33,427 nucleotides of DNA, taken from assembly GCA_003136675.1 (NCBI GenBank), contig PLFE01000125.1, positions 1 to 33,427 of the forward strand, written 5' to 3'. The DNA is from Bryobacterales bacterium. GTDB taxonomy: Bacteria; Acidobacteriota; Terriglobia; Bryobacterales; Bryobacteraceae. The notes beneath the pieces are model-generated. The model was not told the origin of the DNA, made no database searches, and saw only the letters and a program-made list of their open reading frames with translations. The position numbers were made by a program, and so were the translations under genes. This document shows, piece after piece, positions 1 through 6,538 of this stretch. Position 1 is the first letter of the stretch, and each line of letters starts with the position of its first letter.

Positions 1-107
1 GAATGCTGGCCGCATTGCACGCCTGGAGCGCCTGAGTCTCTCATAACCTCTATTTTTGGGCGGGCATTTGACAGCGAGACCCAGATCTGAGATAGTTCCG
101 ACCATCG

Positions 108-872
108 GTGCCGTCAAATCAAATCCTCGTTTATGCCGGCGACTTGGCACTCGCCGGCACGATTGTGGTGCTGCTCCGCCGGGGCCTGGTCCCGCGCTAT
201 TGGGCCTGGTGGCTTTTTCTTGTATTCCAGCTTCTTAGGGGGATCGCACCCGCGCTTCTATCTTTGAACAGCCTGCTCTATGCCCGGGTGTTCATGGTCA
301 CAGAAGTGGTCGTTGACATCGTGTTGGTTCTGTCGGTTTATGAATGGTTCCGGCTTCTGGCCGGACACTATCCGGGAATCAAGCTAGCTGGAACATGGTT
401 CCTGAACATCGGGCTCGGAATCTCTTTCTTGGCCTGCCTGGCCACAACCGGCCCGGATTGGAGAGCGATCGATTGGAACGCGCCCCTGTTCTACCTGGTT
501 CTGTTGGAGAAGCGTGTAGTGGTCGGTGTTCTCGCGGTATTTGCCGTTCTCGTGTTCCTGGCTTTTCTCGCCTACCGGGTCCGCGTCCGGCCGAATGTAA
601 TCTGGCACGGTTTGCTTCTGGCCGCCTATCTGTGGCTGCAGAGCGCTCTGTCGATCGCAGACGCGTGGAGCGGCCTTGATGCGGTGCATCGGACAAACAT
701 AATCAGAGAGGTCGTCACGATTTTTCTCTATCTCGGCTGGGCCGTCCTGCTGACACGCCACGGCGAGGAAGTAGAGATTGCAGCTCGACTCTCGGAAGAC
801 GAGTGCATCCAACTGGACAGGCTGAACGAGGAATTACTGACTCTCGCGCAGCGGGCTATGAGGGGGACTTGA
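108..872 (+). CDS. Seven-helix integral membrane protein of unknown function
   Basis: The 254-residue product has seven hydrophobic stretches, near residues 4-24, 30-52, 57-82, 96-115, 132-154, 163-183 and 197-216, and then a polar, charged tail of about 35 residues rich in Glu, Leu and Arg that could be a cytoplasmic helix. No catalytic motif is recognisable. It resembles uncharacterised multi-helix proteins frequent in Acidobacteria, but I cannot name a family. The start is GTG (108); no strong ribosome binding site precedes it. Its 3' end overlaps the convergent gene at 856-1347 by 17 bp. It could be a sensor or a structural membrane protein; nothing in the sequence decides this. Confidence 0.65.
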   Translation: MPSNQILVYAGDLALAGTIVVLLRRGLVPRYWAWWLFLVFQLLRGIAPALLSLNSLLYARVFMVTEVVVDIVLVLSVYEWFRLLAGHYPGIKLAGTWFLNIGLGISFLACLATTGPDWRAIDWNAPLFYLVLLEKRVVVGVLAVFAVLVFLAFLAYRVRVRPNVIWHGLLLAAYLWLQSALSIADAWSGLDAVHRTNIIREVVTIFLYLGWAVLLTRHGEEVEIAARLSEDECIQLDRLNEELLTLAQRAMRGT

Positions 873-1347
873 TGGGGACGACAGTTGCCGTGCGCACCTT
901 CAGGAGGTCATGGAGAGCATCCGCGGCCGTGTCCAGCAGATGGCTCGGGTTGCCGAGTTTGAGCGCAGCCATGGGGACTGCGGCGTAAAGCAGTAGCAGG
1001 CAAACCGCCAACTCGCGGTCGCGGCTGAGGATCCGATCCAACGAAAGACCGGCTTTGCCGAGATTGAGAAGGGACAGACGGCGCGCAGCGAAAACCGCCC
1101 GGCGGATGCGGGAAGCAAATTGGAGATACAGATAGATTCGGTACAGGCGAGCCCGATACCCGCCGACGCTCTCAATCAGGGCGAGTTCCTTGCGATCCAG
1201 AAGCCGCGGCAGCGGGGAGTACTTCGCGGGGATCCAGTTTGGTGGCCACGAGGCGGAACTCCGCTCAGGCTCAAGGAACGAACCCAGCATTTTCCGAAAA
1301 TCTTCGATCAATTCCGAATTATTCGGGGCTAGTGATACCAGAGGCAT
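856..1347 (-). CDS. Hypothetical protein, 163 aa
   Basis: I do not recognise this protein. It has a basic middle part (Arg-rich, residues about 60-105), then a hydrophobic segment (about residues 115-135, LLLLYAAVPMAAL) and an amphipathic C-terminus. The reading frame extends upstream to a TTG at 1389, but that TTG is the first half of a TTGACA -35 box, so I place the start at the ATG at 1347, which lies 12 bp after the -10 box. That makes the mRNA leaderless or nearly so. The gene converges on and overlaps the seven-helix protein gene by 17 bp. Codon use is in keeping with the neighbours, but functional evidence is lacking. Confidence 0.5.
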   Translation of the reverse strand: MPLVSLAPNNSELIEDFRKMLGSFLEPERSSASWPPNWIPAKYSPLPRLLDRKELALIESVGGYRARLYRIYLYLQFASRIRRAVFAARRLSLLNLGKAGLSLDRILSRDRELAVCLLLLYAAVPMAALKLGNPSHLLDTAADALHDLLKVRTATVVPIKSPS

Positions 1348-1359
1348 ATCGCTTAGACG

Positions 1360-1389
1360 GTTATAACCGGGAAATTCCCCCCTTGTCAA
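1360..1389 (-). promoter_or_regulatory. Near-consensus sigma-70 promoter for the 163-aa gene
   Basis: On the minus strand TTGACA (1389-1384) is followed after 18 bp by TATAAC (1365-1360), or after 17 bp by TTATAA (1366-1361). The ATG at 1347 begins 12 bp after the -10 box, so the expected transcript has a 5' leader of only about six bases. The spacer includes the palindrome GGGAAATTCCC. Confidence 0.6.
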
Positions 1390-1411
1390 GGTCTTTCCCT
1401 AAGCAAAGACC
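1390..1411. repeat. Inverted repeat next to the -35 box
   Basis: GGTCTTT (1390-1396) and AAAGACC (1405-1411) form a perfect 7-bp inverted repeat with an 8-bp spacer, directly upstream of the -35 box at 1384-1389. A third half-like copy, AAGGTCTC, follows at 1418-1425. The position suits an operator or activator site for the 163-aa gene, but no regulator can be named. Confidence 0.35.
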
Positions 1412-1475
1412 CTGATAAGGTCTCTGTTGAGTCGGCAGGCGCACAAAAAAATAAATTCAGGCATCCGCCCAGAGA

Positions 1476-1979
1476 CTACGCGTGCTGCGTGAAGTGCTTC
1501 ATCGCAAGCGCAGCCGCGCCCGCTCCGAGCGAATCAATGAGCGCCGGATGCTGTGAATAAAACTGGCTGGCCTCTTCGACGATCCCGGGATTGTTTTGTT
1601 GAGCGTGGTTCGCCAATTCCTCAATAGCAGCATTTGGAATCTGCGCCGCCTGTTCCGGCGTCACCTGCCCAGTTCCTCCGGCGGCCTGGCCGAGCAACCC
1701 GCTGAATGCGCCGCCGCCGATACTTCCGAGCACTTCCGGCGCCGCCGAAGCCAGTAACTGGTTTAGGATACCGGATCGCTGCTCCGGGTTCGACTGCGAA
1801 AAAAGCTGGCTCACGTTCTGGCCGAACGATCCGGTCTCGGCTGAATTGAAAATAGAGGACAGGGCGCCGGCCACCGCTGTCGGGCTAGCCTGCTGCGCTG
1901 CCTGCGCCGCCCGGCCCGGTGTCGCGGCGGCACCCTCGAACTCATTGACGAGTCCACCGATTTGATCTAGAAAGCTCAC
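1476..1979 (-). CDS. Ala/Gly/Gln-rich hypothetical protein, 167 aa
   Basis: The product is rich in Ala, Gly, Gln and Ser with no signal peptide and no clear transmembrane helix. It looks like a set of short helices joined by Gly-rich turns (for instance GSIGGGAFSGLLGQ near residues 85-98). I cannot assign a family; the composition loosely recalls small helical DUF937/YidB-type proteins, which is only a suggestion. The start is GTG at 1979, supported by an AGAGGAG ribosome binding site with about 7 bases spacing. Three direct repeats lie 47-78 bp upstream and suggest regulation. The gene is separate from the upstream hydrolase gene (95-bp gap). Confidence 0.6.
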   Translation of the reverse strand: MSFLDQIGGLVNEFEGAAATPGRAAQAAQQASPTAVAGALSSIFNSAETGSFGQNVSQLFSQSNPEQRSGILNQLLASAAPEVLGSIGGGAFSGLLGQAAGGTGQVTPEQAAQIPNAAIEELANHAQQNNPGIVEEASQFYSQHPALIDSLGAGAAALAMKHFTQHA

Positions 1980-2025
1980 GTTGTACTCCTCTGCCCGGAC
2001 ATCTTAATGTTGCGATCTTTGACAG

Positions 2026-2057
2026 GTTATCACCTTGTTACCACCTGCGTTACCACC
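2026..2057 (-). repeat. Three phased 9-bp direct repeats upstream of the 167-aa gene
   Basis: Read on the minus strand, GGTGGTAAC (2057-2049), GGTGGTAAC (2045-2037) and GGTGATAAC (2034-2026) are spaced 12 and 11 bp apart, about one helical turn each. They lie between the stop of the hydrolase gene (2074) and the GTG at 1979. Arrays like this are typical of cooperative regulator binding on one face of the DNA. A weak -10-like TAAGAT follows about 20 bp downstream. Confidence 0.5.
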
Positions 2058-2073
2058 AGACTGCGGAGATCGC

Positions 2074-3000
2074 TCACATCCAAACGGAGCCGTTTCTCTT
2101 CACCAAGCCCTGGGACTGTAAATGCACGAGGTGGGCCAGCACCTCGAAAATGGCAAAACGATAATGGATGGGGTCTAATGGGCGCTCCCAGAGCCAGTTC
2201 GTGATCTGATGGGCAGTCGACGGCTGAAGGGTCACAATCTGGTGAATTCGCGAAAGGCGCTCCCCGTGATGCGCCATAGTTTGTTGAATCCACTCCCGGT
2301 AGCCGGAGAGCGGGTCGCCGTGCCCCGGGAGTACGAAATCGATTTCCAGCAGGGAGATTTCCTCGAGAGAGTTCAAATACCCGGCGAGCGGATCTTCGTC
2401 CGGAAGCCAGCCGATGTTTGGGGAGGCCGTTTCGAGAATGTGGTCTCCACTAAAGAGAATTTTTCGCCGATGGTCGAAAAAACAGAGGTGTCCCGGCGAG
2501 TGCCCGGGGGTTAGTATCGCTTCCAGGCAGCCGAATTGTTCCGCGCCTTCGAGAAGCAGATCGGGAGTCAAATCGGGGAAGCTGACTGTGAGCAGATGAA
2601 ACGCGGAATTCACGGGGCCAACCAGTTCCGCGGGGCTTCCCGCTAAACCGAGCGCCACGCCGTTCCAGTGCTCCGCAGTCTCCGGTTTGGCAAATTCCTT
2701 CAGAAGTTCGGCTTCACGCCGATGCATGGCAACCGCGGCGCCGCTCAATTGTTTCACTTGTGGCGCCAGCCCAACGTGATCCGGGTGCATGTGCGTAATG
2801 AACAGGGTCCGTACATCGCTCCAACTGACCCCGGTGGCGGAAACCTCGCGCTGCAGAGCCGCCCAGCCAGCGGCTGTGTGCATGCCGCAATCGATCAAAA
2901 CCCAGCCCTCGCCGGAATCCACCAGCCAGGCATTCAAGGCGTCCATGGCGAACGGGAGCGGAACTTTGAGTTGATAAACGCCGGCGGTGAATTCAATCAA
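2074..3000 (-). CDS. Metallo-beta-lactamase-fold hydrolase
   Basis: The 308-residue protein has the full metal-binding set of the metallo-beta-lactamase superfamily: Asp37 in LIDCG, the HxHxDH motif (His70, His72, Asp74, His75), His167 in TPGHSPGH, Asp186 in FSGDH and His227 in LPGHGDP. The last 80 residues are helical, as in the LACTB2-like branch that carries a C-terminal winged-helix part. There is no signal peptide, so it is cytoplasmic. The substrate is unknown; thioester, glyoxalase-II-like or nuclease activity all occur in this fold. The TTG start at 3000 overlaps the folE stop (TTGA), which indicates translational coupling and makes it the last gene of the pterin operon. Confidence 0.85.
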   Translation of the reverse strand: MIEFTAGVYQLKVPLPFAMDALNAWLVDSGEGWVLIDCGMHTAAGWAALQREVSATGVSWSDVRTLFITHMHPDHVGLAPQVKQLSGAAVAMHRREAELLKEFAKPETAEHWNGVALGLAGSPAELVGPVNSAFHLLTVSFPDLTPDLLLEGAEQFGCLEAILTPGHSPGHLCFFDHRRKILFSGDHILETASPNIGWLPDEDPLAGYLNSLEEISLLEIDFVLPGHGDPLSGYREWIQQTMAHHGERLSRIHQIVTLQPSTAHQITNWLWERPLDPIHYRFAIFEVLAHLVHLQSQGLVKRNGSVWM

Positions 3001-3614
3001 CGGCTTTTGATCAGCGAAAGGAATTCATCCCGCGTCTGCTTCTGGTCGCGAAACACACCGAGCATCGTGCTGGTAACGGTGCCGGAGTGCTGCTTCTCGA
3101 CGCCGCGCATCATCATGCAGAAGTGTTGCGCCTCGCAAACCACACCCACGCCCAACGGGCCGAGCCGCTCCATCAGGCAGCCCGCAACCTGTTGCGTGAG
3201 CCGTTCCTGGATCTGCAGACGCCGCGCGAAGACATCCACTATGCGTGGGATCTTGCTGAGTCCGATCACTTTCCCGTTGGCAATGTAGCCGACGTGGATC
3301 TTTCCGAAAAAAGGAAGCATATGATGCTCGCACATGCTAAAGAACTCGATGTCCTTCACGACGACGAGCTCGTCATGATCCACCGTGTACATGGCTTTGT
3401 TGACCAGCCTGTCGATATCGACCGAGTATCCGCTGGTGAGAAATTGAAGAGACTTATTTACGCGCTCGGGCGTATTCAGCAGACCTTCGCGGCCGGTGTC
3501 TTCGCCCAGCGCTTGAATGACGCGCTCAATCTCCGGCGCGATCGATCTCCTGGCATCTCCTCGCGCGGGCATGTTTACAACCGGTTCTGGCTTTTGCAAT
3601 TTGGCGGTTTTCAT
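2997..3614 (-). CDS. folE: GTP cyclohydrolase I
   Basis: Type I GTP cyclohydrolase converts GTP to 7,8-dihydroneopterin triphosphate, the first step to folate, tetrahydrobiopterin and queuosine. The 205-residue length is about that of the family. The zinc ligands are visible as Cys95 and His98 in MCEHH and Cys166 in QHFCMMMRG, with the substrate-binding QHSGTVTST segment at residues 175-183. The ATG at 3614 lies 6 bp after the stop of the upstream PTPS gene, and the 3' end overlaps the hydrolase start. The neighbours suggest that its product goes to the two PTPS-like proteins rather than only to folate; no sepiapterin reductase or QueE/QueC gene is nearby to decide between biopterin and queuosine. 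Confidence 0.95.
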   Translation of the reverse strand: MKTAKLQKPEPVVNMPARGDARRSIAPEIERVIQALGEDTGREGLLNTPERVNKSLQFLTSGYSVDIDRLVNKAMYTVDHDELVVVKDIEFFSMCEHHMLPFFGKIHVGYIANGKVIGLSKIPRIVDVFARRLQIQERLTQQVAGCLMERLGPLGVGVVCEAQHFCMMMRGVEKQHSGTVTSTMLGVFRDQKQTRDEFLSLIKSR

Positions 3615-3620
3615 GGGTTG

Positions 3621-4043
3621 TTAGTGATCTACCTCGATCATGTTGCGTTCGGTCTCGAAGATGCGGATTCGCGCGAGCGCGGGCCGCGCGCCGGGGAACG
3701 AAGACGGCCACGCTTCCGCCAGCCGTTTCTCGATCTGGCGTCCCAGGTTCTCGGTGGTCGGAATTTCCGTCTTGAATTCGGGGAGCTCTTCGTTCAAATA
3801 ACGGTGATCATAGCGCTCGACGATGGTGCTGGTCACCAGGTTGTCGAGCCGCGCTAAATCCACAACCCGGCCGGAGCCCGGGTCGATTTCGCCGCGCACG
3901 CTCACCTCGATCTCGTAGTTGTGTCCGTGGCCGAACGGATTGTTGCACTTCCCAAACACCTCGCGATTTTCTTGTTCCGAAAACAGAAACGACTGCAGCC
4001 TGTGAGAAGCGCTGAATTTGTATCGCCGGCTCACGAGAATCAA
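3621..4043 (-). CDS. 6-pyruvoyl-tetrahydropterin synthase / QueD family enzyme (canonical)
   Basis: This 140-residue protein acts on dihydroneopterin triphosphate, the product of FolE. Zinc ligands His14, His39 and His41 are present; the catalytic Cys33 lies in GKCNNPFGHGHNY, the form known from animal PTPS enzymes; Asp79-His80 complete the catalytic set and Glu130 is the pterin anchor. The motif favours 6-pyruvoyl-tetrahydropterin synthase, yet QueD (6-carboxytetrahydropterin synthase) is a member of the same family and cannot be excluded. The TTG start at 4043 overlaps the stop of the preceding paralogue (TTGA), so the two are probably translated in a coupled way. Confidence 0.88.
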   Translation of the reverse strand: MILVSRRYKFSASHRLQSFLFSEQENREVFGKCNNPFGHGHNYEIEVSVRGEIDPGSGRVVDLARLDNLVTSTIVERYDHRYLNEELPEFKTEIPTTENLGRQIEKRLAEAWPSSFPGARPALARIRIFETERNMIEVDH

Positions 4044-4447
4044 CGGCGCACCTCCACGCTGAAGTCGGAGGTTTCGTGGAGCCGCACGGCGTGCAGGCGG
4101 CTGGAACCGTTGGTCAGTTTGGAATCGAGACGGTTCCAGATCTCGACGGCGATGTTCTCCGCGGTCGGTATGGTCTTGTCGAACGGAGCAACCTCTCGAT
4201 TCAAAAAGCGGTGGTCGAATGGTTCAATGATTTCGCGGTCCAAGACGTCCTTGATCTCTTTCAGGTCCCGCACCATGCCGGTGACTGGGTCCGGTTGTCC
4301 CTCTACTGTCACCTCCACCACATAATTGTGCCCGTGACCGTGCGGATTCGCCGCTGCTCCGTAGACCTTTCGATTCTCTTCATCGCTCCACTCCGCGTTC
4401 CGGCACATATGCGATGCGGAAAATTCCGCCTTGCGGGTGATGAACAT
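4040..4447 (-). CDS. PTPS/QueD-family paralogue lacking the catalytic cysteine
   Basis: This 135-residue paralogue keeps the zinc ligands His13, His38 and His40, the Asp78-His79 pair and the pterin-anchoring Glu125. Where its downstream neighbour has GKCNNP it reads GAAANP, so the catalytic Cys is Ala32. It also lacks the Glu that replaces Cys in the PTPS-III subgroup. It could be a different pterin lyase, a partner subunit, or a pterin-binding protein. The ATG at 4447 follows an AGAGG ribosome binding site by about 8 bases. It is the first gene of the operon running to 2074 and diverges from the thioredoxin gene, with a palindrome between them. Confidence 0.85.
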   Translation of the reverse strand: MFITRKAEFSASHMCRNAEWSDEENRKVYGAAANPHGHGHNYVVEVTVEGQPDPVTGMVRDLKEIKDVLDREIIEPFDHRFLNREVAPFDKTIPTAENIAVEIWNRLDSKLTNGSSRLHAVRLHETSDFSVEVRR

Positions 4448-4496
4448 TTCTTGCCTCTTTACCTTGTCTGTTTGATGATCGCTTTCCGGGAAACGC

Positions 4497-4511
4497 TACA
4501 CTTTAAGTGTA
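4497..4511. promoter_or_regulatory. Perfect 15-bp palindrome in a divergent promoter region
   Basis: TACACTT-T-AAGTGTA is a perfect 7+1+7 inverted repeat lying in the 71-bp gap between the pterin operon (start 4447, minus) and the thioredoxin gene (start 4519, plus). It ends 7 bp before the ATG at 4519. Location and symmetry fit an operator for a dimeric repressor controlling one or both genes; the regulator is unknown. Confidence 0.45.
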
Positions 4512-4518
4512 CGGGCTT

Positions 4519-5067
4519 ATGGACAACCGCAGCGCATCTCAAAAGGCATCCAAAAGGGCTATCGACAACGCTGTCCTGGGGGGAATCGGCGTCCTCCTGA
4601 TCGCTTTCGTGGTCACGCTCTCGTTTACTTTGGAGGAACACGCGGCCGCCGAGGGGAAAAAAGCTCCGCCTTTCTCCATCCGCACCGATTCCGGCCGCAC
4701 CATCACGCCCGCGCACTTCGGGGGCAAGTTGCTGGTGCTCAATTTCTGGGCCACATGGTGCCCGCCCTGCGTGGATGAGGTTCCCTCGCTGGACGCGTTG
4801 CAGCGTCGTTTCGCGAACAAAGGAGTGGTGGTCCTGGGGGTCAGCGTGGATGACAACCCCAATTTGTACAGGGAATTCCTGGCCAAGAACAGGGTTTCGT
4901 TTCTCACTGCACGAACTGGCTCGAAGGGGCTCAGCGCGGATTACGGCACCTTTAAGTTTCCAGAGACTTATCTGATCGATCAATCGGGCGTTGTCGTCAA
5001 GAAGGTCATGGGAAAAGAAGACTGGAACGACGATCGCGTGATCAGCTATGTCCAGTCGCTGCTCTGA
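4519..5067 (+). CDS. Membrane-anchored TlpA/ResA-like thiol-disulfide oxidoreductase
   Basis: The 182-residue protein has an N-terminal membrane anchor (about residues 18-40) followed by a thioredoxin fold facing the periplasm. The active site is WCPPC (Cys81 and Cys84), preceded by LLVLNFWAT, with the cis-Pro region FKFPETYLID further on. Such proteins reduce periplasmic disulfides, for example during cytochrome c maturation. The reading frame could also start at GTG 4507, four codons earlier, but that codon lies inside the palindrome, so I prefer the ATG. Its 3' end overlaps glcD by 20 bp, which puts both in one transcript. Confidence 0.88.
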   Translation: MDNRSASQKASKRAIDNAVLGGIGVLLIAFVVTLSFTLEEHAAAEGKKAPPFSIRTDSGRTITPAHFGGKLLVLNFWATWCPPCVDEVPSLDALQRRFANKGVVVLGVSVDDNPNLYREFLAKNRVSFLTARTGSKGLSADYGTFKFPETYLIDQSGVVVKKVMGKEDWNDDRVISYVQSLL

Positions 5068-6490
5068 GGACGCCAAAGCCCGAATCGTCTCCGTGGTTGG
5101 GCGGCGCGGTTATCTCGATCAACCACATGACCTGACGCTTTACGAATACGACGGCAGTATTGACCGAGCGCGTCCGGAACTGGTCGTCTTCCCGAGGAGC
5201 ACCGCGGAGGTCGCCGGAGTTGTAGCCATCGCGGCGGAGAACGGCATTCCTTTGGTGGCCCGCGGGGCGGGAACCGGGCTAAGCGGAGGCTCGATTCCAC
5301 GAGAAGGCGGGTTGGTCATCGGCTTCTCGCGGATGAATCGCATTCTGTCGCTCGATCCCGATAACGAGCGGGCAGTGGTCCAGCCAGGTGTGGTGAACCT
5401 GGAACTCAGCCTGGCCGCGGCGCCGCATGGTTATCTGTTCGCTCCGGACCCCTCCAGCCAGAAGGCATGTACGCTGGGTGGCAACGTTTCCGAAAATGCC
5501 GGAGGGCCCCACACTCTGGCCTACGGCGTGACCACCAACCACGTCCTCGGCCTGGAATGCGTGCTTCCGGACGGGGCGGTGTTTGAGACGGGTGGGCTAA
5601 CGCCGGATCTTCCGGGCTACGACCTTACTGGCTTGCTGACCGGTTCGGAAGGCACCATGGTTCTGGTGACAAAGATCGTCACCCGGCTCATGCGGCTTCC
5701 GGAAAAGGTAAAGACCGTTTTAGCGATTTACGATTCCACGGAAGACTGCGCGAACACCGTCGCCGATATCACGGCGCGCCTCATCACCCCCGCCGCCGTG
5801 GAGATGCTCGATGGAACCATGCTGCGGATGGTGGAGGCGGCCACACACGCCGGATATCCCCGGGATGCGGCGGCCGTACTGCTGATCGAACTCGAAGGGC
5901 CCTGCGAGACTGTGGACGAGCAGATGGACCAGATACGGGAAGTGTGTCTGGCCGCGCACGCCCGCGAATTTCGCGTGGCACGGACGCCCGAAGAACGTGA
6001 CTTGCTCTGGAAAGGCCGCAAGAACGCGTTTGGAGCAATCGGCCGTGTCAGCCCTTCGTACTATGTTCAGGACGGCGTAGTACCGCGGTCACGCACGGCG
6101 GACACGCTGATTCACATTGAAGCGACTTCGCGCAAATATGGGCTGACCATCGGCAACATCTTCCACGCTGGAGATGGCAACATGCATCCCATCATCTTGT
6201 TTGACAAGCACAAGCCAGGTGAACTGGAGAAAGCCCAGAAAGCGGGTGAAGAAATTCTGGAGTACTGCATCGCGGTAGGCGGATCGATTACCGGCGAACA
6301 CGGCGTTGGCATGGAAAAGAACGAGTTGATGGCACGCCAGTACAACGAGGACACTCTCGATACCATACGCGATTTGAAGACGCTGTTCGACCCGCATTGC
6401 GGTTTGAACACGGGAAAACTGCTTCCGCTGGGGAAAGGGTGCATGGAAATCCGGCAGCGGCCGATTACGGGGGACTCTTCAGTACTTTAG
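5048..6490 (+). CDS. glcD: FAD-linked oxidase, glycolate oxidase subunit GlcD type
   Basis: GlcD-type flavoproteins oxidise glycolate or D-lactate to the keto acid. The PCMH-type FAD-binding domain covers about residues 36-215, with ARGAGTGLSGGSIP at 71-84 and the Gly-rich segment TLGGNVSENAGG near 140-151. The C-terminal FAD-oxidase domain shows GNIFHAGDGNMHP and GEHGVGMEK, close to the usual GlcD sequences, and the 480-residue length fits. The usual partners GlcE and GlcF are not adjacent, so it acts alone or with subunits encoded elsewhere; a D-lactate dehydrogenase role is possible. The start overlaps the thioredoxin gene by 20 bp. Confidence 0.9.
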   Translation: MSSRCSEDAKARIVSVVGRRGYLDQPHDLTLYEYDGSIDRARPELVVFPRSTAEVAGVVAIAAENGIPLVARGAGTGLSGGSIPREGGLVIGFSRMNRILSLDPDNERAVVQPGVVNLELSLAAAPHGYLFAPDPSSQKACTLGGNVSENAGGPHTLAYGVTTNHVLGLECVLPDGAVFETGGLTPDLPGYDLTGLLTGSEGTMVLVTKIVTRLMRLPEKVKTVLAIYDSTEDCANTVADITARLITPAAVEMLDGTMLRMVEAATHAGYPRDAAAVLLIELEGPCETVDEQMDQIREVCLAAHAREFRVARTPEERDLLWKGRKNAFGAIGRVSPSYYVQDGVVPRSRTADTLIHIEATSRKYGLTIGNIFHAGDGNMHPIILFDKHKPGELEKAQKAGEEILEYCIAVGGSITGEHGVGMEKNELMARQYNEDTLDTIRDLKTLFDPHCGLNTGKLLPLGKGCMEIRQRPITGDSSVL

Positions 6491-6538
6491 GCCGATTTCG
6501 TTCTAAGAGTTAGGCTGCTAACGTGGTTTGAAATTACC

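Noticed and set aside
1..46. Possible end of an upstream gene (frame 2 reads ...RIARLERLSLS then TAA at 44-46)
   Set aside because: Only 14 codons are visible at the window edge; no family can be recognised and chance is not excluded.
2668..3288. 206-aa plus-strand frame opposite the hydrolase and folE genes
   Set aside because: Both genes on the other strand have complete catalytic motifs; this is their antisense.
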